A stretch of 64,000 bases of DNA, taken from the NCBI RefSeq assembly GCF_000024905.1, contig NC_013522.1, positions 868,001 through 932,000 of the forward strand. Direction: 5' to 3'. Below, one piece after another: positions 8,598 through 15,191 of this stretch (positions within the stretch are counted from its first letter, which is position 1; each line of letters opens with the position of its first letter). Source of the stretch: Thermanaerovibrio acidaminovorans DSM 6589. GTDB lineage: Bacteria; Synergistota; Synergistia; Synergistales; Synergistaceae. The notes under the pieces are model-generated. The model made no database searches, had not been told where the DNA came from, and saw only the letters and a list, made by a program, of their open reading frames with translations. A program made the position numbers and the translations under genes.

Positions 8598-9692
8598 TCA
8601 GTTGGACAGGGGTTCCTGGTGGGTCGGGAAGTATATCCTGATGTGAGTCAGGTCCTTGAGGGCCAGGTCATCCCTGCCGGTTGCAACCGGCAACCTCACC
8701 CAGGGGCCCCCGTTAAGGCGGCACATCACCAGGGGCCTTCTGCCGTAGGTGGACCATATATCCCAGAGGCTTTCGGATGATGCGGGTCCCGGGACCAGCC
8801 CCCCCTGGAAGAGGGGAGGGGTGCCCCCCAGGGGGGACTCACCGTCCTCGGGGGCTATCACCATCCATTGGGTCATGTTCCAAAGGTTGAGCATCTCCGG
8901 TGACCTGGAGTGCTCCCAGGGGACGATCTGAAAACCGCCGATCTGCCCATCCGGGGAGGTGCTAACGTCTATGACCCCCGGGTGGTTGGCCCTTATCCTC
9001 CCCACCTCCTGGAACAGGGTGCCTTCGAACCGGCCCACCCCTTGGACGGGTCTCAAAACCCGACCTATCACCTCGGTCCTGTAGGAGGAGTAGTAGGCGA
9101 AGACCCGGCCCCCGGGCCTGTTCTCGATCTCCACCAAGTACGGCATGGAGCTGCTGGTGACACTTATTTCCAGGGTGTCCCCCGGTGAAGGCAGGTTGCC
9201 GTTCGACAAGGGGGCGATATCGCCCCCGGGCCTCACAACGAAGACTGGATTGCCCACCGCCGGGGCCCATGCACCGAAGATTCCCTCCCCCGCGGGGCTG
9301 TCAATCACCACGCTGGCCCCGGGGCCAGCGGCGGGGGCTATGGTGTTGGCGGGGGTGAGGCTCATGGTCCTGCCCTTGCCGTTCTCCAGACCCACCAGAA
9401 GGTGTATGGCGTTTACCGCCGAGGCCGCCACCGTGCCGGGCCTGCCCCACTTGGTGGCGGTGTAGGAGGGCCAACGAGTCCGATCCGGCAGGGCCACCAC
9501 CCGCCCCACCTGCTTGATCTTGCCGTCCGGGCTGGCCACGGTGACCGTGTCGCCCACCTCCAGTGGGATCCTGATGGAGAATAGGACCTCATCCTCCGAT
9601 CCGAGGGCTGGGCCTGGGGTGAACGATAGGCAGACAAACGAGAGCAGCCCGACGATGATCGCCGTCGGTGCTGGAAGGTGTTTCAAACCCAT
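8598..9692 (-). CDS. secreted protein of unknown function with signal peptide
   Basis: A 364-residue protein that I do not recognise. It starts with a clear signal peptide: KH near the N-terminus, a hydrophobic core (IIVGLLSFVCLSF) and a likely cut after ALG near residue 31. The mature part looks all-beta, with many short strands broken by glycine and proline (VGDTVTVASPDGK, GASVVIDSPAGEG, PGDTLEISVTS). Tryptophan-rich stretches lie near the end (LWNMTQWMVIAPEDG, WDIWSTYG). There are no enzymatic motifs. AGGAGG lies 6 bases before the ATG. It is the last gene of a minus-strand group behind a response regulator, 45 bases away, so it may be regulated or expressed with it. Confidence 0.8.
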   Translation of the reverse strand: MGLKHLPAPTAIIVGLLSFVCLSFTPGPALGSEDEVLFSIRIPLEVGDTVTVASPDGKIKQVGRVVALPDRTRWPSYTATKWGRPGTVAASAVNAIHLLVGLENGKGRTMSLTPANTIAPAAGPGASVVIDSPAGEGIFGAWAPAVGNPVFVVRPGGDIAPLSNGNLPSPGDTLEISVTSSSMPYLVEIENRPGGRVFAYYSSYRTEVIGRVLRPVQGVGRFEGTLFQEVGRIRANHPGVIDVSTSPDGQIGGFQIVPWEHSRSPEMLNLWNMTQWMVIAPEDGESPLGGTPPLFQGGLVPGPASSESLWDIWSTYGRRPLVMCRLNGGPWVRLPVATGRDDLALKDLTHIRIYFPTHQEPLSN

Positions 9693-9737
9693 CTCATGAC
9701 CTCCTTTGCTTGGTAGGTTGTAGTAGGTTCCGGGAGG

Positions 9738-10565
9738 TCACGACAGCTTAAGGTGTCTTCTCACCTTGTCCTTGACCACCTCGGGACGGAAGGGCTTTAC
9801 GATGAAGTCGTTGGCCCCGGACCGCAATGCCTTAACTAGCCTTGGCTTGTCTCCGTAGCTGGATACCACGATTATGGGTCGCTTCGAGGTGGCAGGGTTT
9901 CCCCTGAAGCGGCTCATTAGGGCGAAGCCGTCCATGCCGGGCATTATTAGATCCGTGATCAGCATGTCCGGTGGGCTGGAGAGGAAGATGTTGTATGCCT
10001 CGTTACCGTTGGACGCCTCCAAAACCTTTATCCCCATCTCGGTGAGGATGTACTTGAGTCCAGTCCGGATTATGGACGCATCGTCCACCACGAGCACTGT
10101 CTTGGCCTGTTGGGCCGATGGATCCGTTCCCGCCGCCCCCTGAACCGGTGATGGCTGAGGCGCAGCGTCCTTGCCGGGGCCGCTGAGCGGAGGCATGCCA
10201 AGGGCCTGTCTGAACTGGTCCTCGGTGGGAGGCATGGGGAGCACGTCGGTGCATCCGGCGGACCTGGCGGTCATCCGGACCTTCATCTTCTCCCAGTCGT
10301 TGTGTAGCGCCAGGATCTTGGACTGTTCCCCCCCTTGGGCGTTTCGGATGGCCTGGATGACGTTGGATATCTCGTCCGGCTTGGCATCCTCAAGGGACAG
10401 AAATAGGGCCACGGGGGCCTGGGGCCCCATGGAGGCCACCATGGATGCGAAGTCCTCAAAGGACGCCACCTGGAAGCCCGCCCCGGAGGCCATGGACTCC
10501 AGCAGGATCCTAACCTTGGAGAGGGTCTCGGGCAGAACCAGAGTTACAGTCTTGATATCGTCCAG
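9738..10565 (-). CDS. response regulator with a degenerate N-terminal receiver and a C-terminal CheY-like receiver
   Basis: The C-terminal 120 residues are a complete receiver domain: VLVVDDASIIR (acidic pair), LITDLIMPGMDG (phospho-acceptor Asp), IIVVSSYGD and FIVKPF (Lys). There is no DNA-binding output domain. The N-terminal part also resembles a receiver (VALFLSLEDAKPDE, GCTDVLPMPPTEDQFRQAL) but lacks the acidic pair and the lysine, so it is probably a pseudo-receiver. A proline- and alanine-rich linker joins the two. Coding-like sequence extends upstream of the first ATG (10491-10493) to an AGAGGAGG site, but no ATG, GTG or TTG occurs there in frame. The CTG at 10563-10565, 10 bases after that site, is my best start. 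Confidence 0.75.
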   Translation of the reverse strand: MDDIKTVTLVLPETLSKVRILLESMASGAGFQVASFEDFASMVASMGPQAPVALFLSLEDAKPDEISNVIQAIRNAQGGEQSKILALHNDWEKMKVRMTARSAGCTDVLPMPPTEDQFRQALGMPPLSGPGKDAAPQPSPVQGAAGTDPSAQQAKTVLVVDDASIIRTGLKYILTEMGIKVLEASNGNEAYNIFLSSPPDMLITDLIMPGMDGFALMSRFRGNPATSKRPIIVVSSYGDKPRLVKALRSGANDFIVKPFRPEVVKDKVRRHLKLS

Positions 10566-10704
10566 GGGAAGCCCACCTCCTCTGCGGATCCTATTTTCTT
10601 CCCCGGTGGACCGCCAGATAAGTTTAGCAGAAGAGGCACGGGAGGTTAAGGATCTTACAATTGGAAAACAGTTAAAGGCCTAATAAAGGAACGTATAGTA
10701 AATT

Positions 10705-11157
10705 TTAACCCAGGTACCTTTCTTTTAGTTTTTCCCCCGCTTGGCAGGAAGAGCAGATGCCGTAGGCGAACAGCTCGAACCGGAGGACCGAAGAATGGTC
10801 GTCGGGGGAGAGCCTGATGGTCTTGAGGTCGCTTGCGTCTATGTGGTCCAGGTCGAACAGTCGGCCGCATTTCTCGCAGAGGTAGTGACCGTGGTTATTC
10901 GTGTTGGGATCGAAGTAGACCCTCCGGTCGTCGATGGATAGCACCTTTACGAGGTTGACCTTTGCCATCATCTTAAGGGTGCCGTATATGGTGGCTATGG
11001 ACATGGAGGGGTGTAGCCTCAGGACCTCACCATAGATGGTCTCCGCGGAGGGGTGGTCTTTGCGGCCCTCCAGGGCTCTCACTATGGCTATCCTCTGGCT
11101 GGTGATCTTACAGCCCGCCTCCCTTAAGCGATCTATCCCCTGTTCCGTGGTCCACAT
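10705..11157 (-). CDS. Fur-family metal-dependent regulator, PerR-like
   Basis: A 150-residue winged-helix repressor. The N-terminal half holds the DNA-binding domain with KITSQRIAIVRAL and the recognition region SIATIYGTLKMM. The C-terminal half is the dimer and metal domain. The structural zinc site is two CxxC pairs (C94/C97 and C135/C138). The regulatory site candidates are H35, D83, H89, H91 and D102. An Asp at the last position, in CGRLFDLD, is the PerR pattern rather than Fur, which suggests peroxide sensing by iron-driven histidine oxidation, although this is inferred. The gene has its own promoter and diverges from a tRNA operon. Confidence 0.88.
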   Translation of the reverse strand: MWTTEQGIDRLREAGCKITSQRIAIVRALEGRKDHPSAETIYGEVLRLHPSMSIATIYGTLKMMAKVNLVKVLSIDDRRVYFDPNTNNHGHYLCEKCGRLFDLDHIDASDLKTIRLSPDDHSSVLRFELFAYGICSSCQAGEKLKERYLG

Positions 11158-11197
11158 GTCAGGCCCTCCCGAGCTGGCTAGTTTGAAATCAGTTTAT

Positions 11198-11225
11198 ATT
11201 ATACCCCCATGTTGGCGCTTGACAA
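11198..11225 (-). promoter_or_regulatory. promoter of the fur-like gene
   Basis: On the minus strand TTGTCA (11225-11220) and a perfect TATAAT (11203-11198) are 16 bases apart, about 40 bases before the start codon. The -35 element overlaps the -35 element of the divergent tRNA promoter. Confidence 0.75.
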
Positions 11226-11247
11226 GCGGCGGAAGGATGATTAGAAT
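11219..11247 (+). promoter_or_regulatory. promoter of the first tRNA operon
   Basis: TTGACA (11219-11224) and TAGAAT (11242-11247) are spaced by 17 bases, ending 14 bases before the first tRNA. This is a near-consensus sigma-70 promoter, as expected for a stable RNA operon. Its -35 shares bases with that of the divergent fur-like gene. Confidence 0.85.
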
Positions 11248-11261
11248 GCTCCACGTGGTTT

Positions 11262-11336
11262 GGGGCTGTAGCGCAGAGGGAGCGCGTTTCCTTCGCACGG
11301 AAAAGGTCGGGGGTTCGAGTCCCCCCAGCTCCACCA
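11262..11336 (+). tRNA. tRNA-Ala (CGC)
   Basis: A full cloverleaf with acceptor GGGGCTG/CAGCTCC, including the G3-U70 pair that marks alanine tRNA. The anticodon loop is TTCGCAC, giving CGC. CCA is encoded. It is the first gene of a nine-tRNA run. Confidence 0.95.
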
Positions 11337-11348
11337 GTTAGATGATAT

Positions 11349-11426
11349 CGGGGCGTGGCGCAGTTTGGCTAGCGCACCTGCTTTGGGAGCAGGGGGTCGA
11401 AGGTTCGAATCCTTTCGCCCCGACCA
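11349..11426 (+). tRNA. tRNA-Pro (TGG)
   Basis: Acceptor CGGGGCG/CGCCCCG, anticodon loop TTTGGGA (TGG), T-loop TTCGAAT, CCA encoded. It begins with C1 as proline tRNAs do. Confidence 0.95.
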
Positions 11427-11439
11427 GGGTAAATAGGAT

Positions 11440-11516
11440 GCGGGAATAGCTCAGTTGGCTAGAGCGACGGCCTTCCAAGCCGTAGGTCGCGGGTTCGAAT
11501 CCCGTTTCCCGCTCCA
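11440..11516 (+). tRNA. tRNA-Gly (TCC)
   Basis: Acceptor GCGGGAA/TTCCCGC, anticodon loop CTTCCAA (TCC), T-loop TTCGAAT, CCA encoded. A second glycine tRNA with anticodon CCC lies at 22803. Confidence 0.95.
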
Positions 11517-11533
11517 GCGAATTCGGTTCGCAT

Positions 11534-11610
11534 GCGCCTGTAGCTCAATTGGACAGAGCAACGGACTTCTAATCCGTGGGTTGGAGGTTCGAGTCCTCTC
11601 AGGCGCGCCA
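11534..11610 (+). tRNA. tRNA-Arg (TCT)
   Basis: Acceptor GCGCCTG/CAGGCGC, anticodon loop CTTCTAA (TCT), T-loop TTCGAGT, CCA encoded. Confidence 0.95.
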
Positions 11611-11622
11611 GTAGGGTGGCGT

Positions 11623-11700
11623 GGTGAGCGTAGCTCAATCGGTCAGAGCACTGGACTGTGGCTCCAGGGGTTGGGGGTTCAAGTCCCCTCGCTCACCCCA
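11623..11700 (+). tRNA. tRNA-His (GTG)
   Basis: Acceptor GTGAGCG/CGCTCAC with the histidine-specific extra G at -1 opposite C73. The anticodon loop is CTGTGGC (GTG). CCA is encoded. Confidence 0.95.
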
Positions 11701-11720
11701 GTTTTCCGAACCTTGAGTTG

Positions 11721-11796
11721 GCGCCCGTAGCTCAGTGGATAGAGCGGCAGACTTCGGATCTGTTGGTCGCGGGTTCAAATCCTGCCGGGCGCGCCA
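11721..11796 (+). tRNA. tRNA-Arg (TCG)
   Basis: Acceptor GCGCCCG/CGGGCGC, anticodon loop CTTCGGA (TCG), T-loop TTCAAAT, CCA encoded. It reads CGN codons with a U34 rather than the more common ACG anticodon. Confidence 0.93.
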
Positions 11797-11812
11797 TGAG
11801 GTAGTCGTTGAT

Positions 11813-11888
11813 GGACCGTTAGCTCAACTGGCAGAGCACCTGACTCTTAATCAGGGGGTTACAGGTTCGATTCCTGTACGGTCCACCA
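11813..11888 (+). tRNA. tRNA-Lys (CTT), copy 1
   Basis: Acceptor GGACCGT/ACGGTCC, anticodon loop CTCTTAA (CTT), T-loop TTCGATT, CCA encoded. It is identical over its whole length to the copy at 12019. Confidence 0.95.
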
Positions 11889-11905
11889 AGATCTCAGGTC
11901 TCGTT

Positions 11906-11989
11906 GCGAGAGTGGTGGAACTGGTAGACACGCGGGACTTAGGATCCCGTGCCTATGGCGTGGGGGTTCGAGTCCCCCCTCTCGCACCA
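11906..11989 (+). tRNA. tRNA-Leu (TAG)
   Basis: Acceptor GCGAGAG/CTCTCGC, anticodon loop CTTAGGA (TAG), a long variable arm (class II), T-loop TTCGAGT, CCA encoded. Confidence 0.95.
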
Positions 11990-12018
11990 GAGGTTACAGA
12001 TATATACAGTTTCGATTT

Positions 12019-12094
12019 GGACCGTTAGCTCAACTGGCAGAGCACCTGACTCTTAATCAGGGGGTTACAGGTTCGATTCCTGTACGGTCCACCA
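12019..12094 (+). tRNA. tRNA-Lys (CTT), copy 2
   Basis: An exact repeat of the lysine tRNA at 11813, 130 bases downstream and separated from it by tRNA-Leu. It is the last gene before the operon terminator. Confidence 0.95.
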
Positions 12095-12101
12095 GACATT
12101 C

Positions 12102-12133
12102 AGGGCGGGTGCAACTCGCCCTTTCTTTATTTC
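12102..12133 (+). terminator. terminator of the first tRNA operon
   Basis: Stem AGGGCG/CGCCCT with a 9-base loop, followed by TTCTTTATTT. It lies 8 bases after the last tRNA. Confidence 0.85.
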
Positions 12134-12250
12134 CTACTGGCTTGAATTTCGTATCCCGGTTGTAACCCGCCGACGCCTATCCTCCCTCTGCTATCTGATA
12201 AAATTGCCCAACCTAGATGAGTCTACCGATGCTCATGTGGAGGGATCTAA

Positions 12251-12682
12251 ATGGACAGGATAAGGGTGCTGTTCCTGTGCGGGAGGAACACTGCTAGAAG
12301 CCAAATGGGGGAGGCCTTCCTTAGGGCCCTGGGCGGGGATAGGTTTGATGCCTGGAGCGCTGGACTCGAGGCGGGGGAGGGGGTACATCCCCTTGTCCAG
12401 GAGGTCATGCGGGAGGTCGGGATAGACATGTCGTCCCACTATTCCAAGTCCGCCCTGGATCTCTTGGAGAAGGGCATGGAGTTTGACGTGGTGGTGGCGG
12501 TGTGTGATGCCGCCGTGGCGGGCCGATGCCCCGACTATCCCGGGGTGTCTAGGCGTCTTCACTGGCCCTTCCCGGATCCAGCCGCAGCGGAGGGGTCCCT
12601 GGAGGAGAGGTTGGAGCAGACCAGAAGGGTTAGGGACATGATCCGAAGGGCGGTGGAGGAGTTCATAGGGGAGTACGCCTAA
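12251..12682 (+). CDS. arsC: arsenate reductase, thioredoxin-coupled (LMW phosphatase fold)
   Basis: A 143-residue protein with the low-molecular-weight phosphatase P-loop near the N-terminus, [10 protein letters not shown] (C10 to R16, the C-X5-R signature). Two further cysteines, C85 and C93 ([11 protein letters not shown]), match the resolving pair of thioredoxin-linked ArsC. The HWPFPDPA segment is also typical of that family and not of tyrosine phosphatases. It probably reduces arsenate to arsenite with electrons from thioredoxin. No arsR or arsenite pump gene is beside it; it stands alone between two tRNA runs. GGAGGG lies 7 bases before the ATG. The residues differ somewhat from the usual CTGNSCRS loop, so a phosphatase role is not excluded. 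Confidence 0.82.
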   Translation: MDRIRVLFLCGRNTARSQMGEAFLRALGGDRFDAWSAGLEAGEGVHPLVQEVMREVGIDMSSHYSKSALDLLEKGMEFDVVVAVCDAAVAGRCPDYPGVSRRLHWPFPDPAAAEGSLEERLEQTRRVRDMIRRAVEEFIGEYA

Positions 12683-12742
12683 GGGCGCCACATTACCGCT
12701 TTTGCGAAATTTTCGAACCCACCAAACCAGGGGAGCCCGGGG

Positions 12743-12770
12743 TTGACTACTTGAGGCGCAGTGCTATAAT
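12743..12770 (+). promoter_or_regulatory. promoter of the second tRNA operon
   Basis: TTGACT (12743-12748) and a perfect TATAAT (12765-12770) are 16 bases apart, 11 bases before tRNA-Leu. It is a strong sigma-70-type promoter. Confidence 0.85.
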
Positions 12771-12781
12771 GTTCCTCGCTG

Positions 12782-12869
12782 GCCGGGATGGCGGAACTGG
12801 TAGACGCATGGGACTTAAAATCCCTGGGGCCTGGGGCCCGTGCGGGTTCGAGTCCCGCTCTCGGCACCA
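12782..12869 (+). tRNA. tRNA-Leu (TAA)
   Basis: Acceptor GCCGGGA/TCTCGGC (one G-U pair), anticodon loop CTTAAAA (TAA), long variable arm, T-loop TTCGAGT, CCA encoded. It is first in the second tRNA operon. Confidence 0.95.
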
Positions 12870-12879
12870 AGAGGGGCAT

Positions 12880-12956
<77 letters not shown>

Positions 12957-12995
12957 GTTGCTTCGATATACGGTTTGCCTTCGCTAAGTTTTGAT

Positions 12996-13073
<78 letters not shown>

Positions 13074-13074
13074 C

Positions 13075-13151
13075 GGCGGTGTAGCTCAGTTGGCTAGAGC
13101 ATGCGGTTCATACCCGCAGTGTCACTGGTTCGATTCCAGTCACCGCCACCA
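13075..13151 (+). tRNA. elongator tRNA-Met (CAT)
   Basis: Acceptor GGCGGTG/CACCGCC, anticodon loop TTCATAC (CAT), CCA encoded. Its 5' half is very close to the elongator methionine tRNA of Bacillus (from memory). A lysidine-modified tRNA-Ile2 also has CAT and is the alternative; tilS, which modifies that tRNA, is the next gene. Confidence 0.88.
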
Positions 13152-13159
13152 GATCGTTA

Positions 13160-13189
13160 ACCCCCCTTACGCAGGGGGGTATTTTTTTA
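13160..13189 (+). terminator. terminator of the second tRNA operon
   Basis: Stem ACCCCCC/GGGGGGT with a 7-base loop, followed by ATTTTTTTAT. A strong intrinsic terminator 8 bases after tRNA-Met. Confidence 0.95.
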
Positions 13190-13226
13190 TCCCCCGGTTG
13201 GGGGATAGGTTTGGAGTGGTGACCCG

Positions 13227-14636
13227 TTGGACTTTAATCCCTTTCTGGAGGGCCTAAGCGCCCCTCTGAAGGACAGGCTTACCTGGGCGGGCAAGACCCA
13301 GGGTTGGTGGACCTCCCCCAAGATGGTGGTGGCCGTCTCCGGTGGTGGTGACTCGGTGGCCCTGGCGCTGCTCCTCAAGCGATTCTGGCCCGGGGAGCAG
13401 GTTTGGGGGCACGTGGATCACGGTATAAGGGAGACCTCCGGCAGGGATGCGGATTTCGTCTCCGCCTTGGCGGAGTCCTGGGGGATCCGGTGCCATGTGG
13501 GCAGGTTCCACGTGCCCACCGATAGGATAAAGGGGGAGTCCATGGAGATGGCGGCCCGGCGGGTTCGCCATGCCTTCCTTGAGGACCTGGCATCTCGCTT
13601 GGGCGCGGGCTTCATCGCTACCGCCCACACGGTGGACGACCAGGCGGAGACGGTCATGCTTAACCTGCTTAGAGGTACCGGCCTCTGGGGACTCGCGGGT
13701 ATCCCCCAGCGCCGCGGCCCCTGGGTGAGGCCCGTGATAGCCATGAGGCGTTGGGAGCTCCGGCGTTATCTTGAGGAGAGCTCGGTGTCCTGGGTGGAGG
13801 ATGAGACCAACCTTTGCTGTGACTACAGGAGAAACCAGGTCAGGCTCGAGCTGATTCCCCAGGTGGAGAGGGCCTTCAACCCCCGGTTCTCCGAGAGGCT
13901 ATTCTTCCTCTCCCTGGAGTCCGCCGCTAGGCGTCGTCAGGTGGAGGAGCGAAGGGGGGCCATCCTGCCTTGGCTTAAAAGGCGCCTCCATCCTGCCCCG
14001 GTCTGCTGGGACAGGAAAAGGGCCTCCGCGGTCCGTGGGGACGACCTGCTGGAGGCCTTGAGGGCCCAGGGGGAGGAGCTGGGACTCCCCAGCCTGGACC
14101 GGATCAGGATCCAGGAGATGGTTCGGAAGATCCGAGACAAGGGACCGTTCCGTTGTCCCTGGAAGGGGGGCTGGTGGGTGGTCGGGGACAGGGCCGTGGT
14201 GGCCTTCCTCCGGGAGCCCCTGGAGGTGATGGATCGCTGGCAGGTTGACCTGGCCCCCCTGGTATCCGGGCGGGTCGAGCGGGTCTTCGTTCCCTGGGGG
14301 GATTGGGACGTGACCTTCAAGATGGGGGCCTTCGATGCCCAGTCCCTGGTGACTATGGGACATCGGGGGTTCCCTCTGATGTTGGATCCGTCCAGCCCCA
14401 GGGCCATCCTGGAATCTGCGGGGGAGGATGCTCCCCTGGTGCCGGGTCCCCTTCGGGGGCTTATCCCCAAGGCGCTAACCTCGCTTGGCACCTTCGCGCC
14501 GGGGCTTGAGTCCCATTGTCCTCCGGGAAGGTGTGTTATCATAGCTAAGGTGTTCCTCAAGCCTACTTCCAGGGGTGATACTTGTGAGGTACGAGATAGA
14601 TTCCATCCTGGTTCGGGAGGATCAGATAAGGGATAG
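13227..14636 (+). CDS. tilS: tRNA(Ile)-lysidine synthase TilS
   Basis: TilS attaches lysine to C34 of the CAT-anticodon isoleucine tRNA so that it reads ATA. The PP-loop ATPase motif SGGGDS (38-43) is followed by HVDHGIRETSGRDADF and by TAHTVDDQAETVMLNLLRGTG, all diagnostic of the TilS/MesJ family. WVEDETN and RNQVR follow, then a C-terminal region of lower similarity. At 469 residues it is full length. The TTG start is preceded by a TTGGAG-type site. The gene follows the terminator of the tRNA operon and overlaps hpt by 53 bases, matching the tilS-hpt-ftsH order known from Bacillus. Confidence 0.93.
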   Translation: MDFNPFLEGLSAPLKDRLTWAGKTQGWWTSPKMVVAVSGGGDSVALALLLKRFWPGEQVWGHVDHGIRETSGRDADFVSALAESWGIRCHVGRFHVPTDRIKGESMEMAARRVRHAFLEDLASRLGAGFIATAHTVDDQAETVMLNLLRGTGLWGLAGIPQRRGPWVRPVIAMRRWELRRYLEESSVSWVEDETNLCCDYRRNQVRLELIPQVERAFNPRFSERLFFLSLESAARRRQVEERRGAILPWLKRRLHPAPVCWDRKRASAVRGDDLLEALRAQGEELGLPSLDRIRIQEMVRKIRDKGPFRCPWKGGWWVVGDRAVVAFLREPLEVMDRWQVDLAPLVSGRVERVFVPWGDWDVTFKMGAFDAQSLVTMGHRGFPLMLDPSSPRAILESAGEDAPLVPGPLRGLIPKALTSLGTFAPGLESHCPPGRCVIIAKVFLKPTSRGDTCEVRDRFHPGSGGSDKG

Positions 14637-15123
14637 AGTGTCGGTAATTGGCAGGGATATAAGCGAGCTTTACCGCGGGAAGTCTCTGGTGATGGTGGGG
14701 ATCCTGAAGGGGGCGGTGATGTTCCTGTCGGACCTGGCCAGGGCGGTGGACAAGGACGTGGACGTCTCCTTCGATTTCATGTCCGTCTCCTCCTACGGCA
14801 AGTCCACCGAGTCCAGCGGGGTGGTCCGGATAGTCAAGGATCTGGACTCCGACATAAGAGGCAAGGACGTGCTGATAGTGGAGGACATTGTGGACAGCGG
14901 GCTAACCCTCTCGTATCTACTGCAGGTGCTCAATCACCGGGAGCCGGCCAGCCTCTCGGTCTGTGCCCTGCTCGATAAGCCCGAGAGAAGAAAGGTTCAG
15001 GTTCCCATAAACTTCAGGGGGTTCGTCATCCCCGATGCATTCGTGGTGGGTTACGGGCTGGACGCGGGGGGCCGATGGCGGCACCTGCCCAGCATATGGT
15101 CCGTAAGACCCGTCCAGGATTGA
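14584..15123 (+). CDS. hpt: hypoxanthine phosphoribosyltransferase
   Basis: This salvage enzyme makes IMP or GMP from hypoxanthine or guanine and PRPP. The PRPP loop VEDIVDSG lies at residues 99-106. LKGAVMF near residue 42 and the C-terminal GYGLDAGGRWRHLPSIW (purine and magnesium contacts) identify the family. The 179-residue length is typical. GTG at 14584 has GGGGTGAT five bases upstream; GTG at 14575 lies inside that site and is less likely. It lies inside the last 53 bases of tilS in another frame, so its translation is probably coupled to tilS. Confidence 0.93.
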   Translation: MRYEIDSILVREDQIRDRVSVIGRDISELYRGKSLVMVGILKGAVMFLSDLARAVDKDVDVSFDFMSVSSYGKSTESSGVVRIVKDLDSDIRGKDVLIVEDIVDSGLTLSYLLQVLNHREPASLSVCALLDKPERRKVQVPINFRGFVIPDAFVVGYGLDAGGRWRHLPSIWSVRPVQD

Positions 15124-15191
15124 TCGTCCGGGCTTGATGTCAAGGGCTTGAACGCGTGACAACTATTCGAGAAGAGGAGCGTTGAGATAAC

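Noticed and set aside
9693-9737. Possible frameshift joining the secreted protein and the response regulator
   Set aside because: Each has its own ribosome site and clear ends; the signal peptide begins cleanly after AGGAGG.
11236-12028. Open frames across the tRNA run at 11.2-12.0 kb
   Set aside because: They run through tRNA genes and follow their repeated sequence. No ribosome site or protein family supports them.
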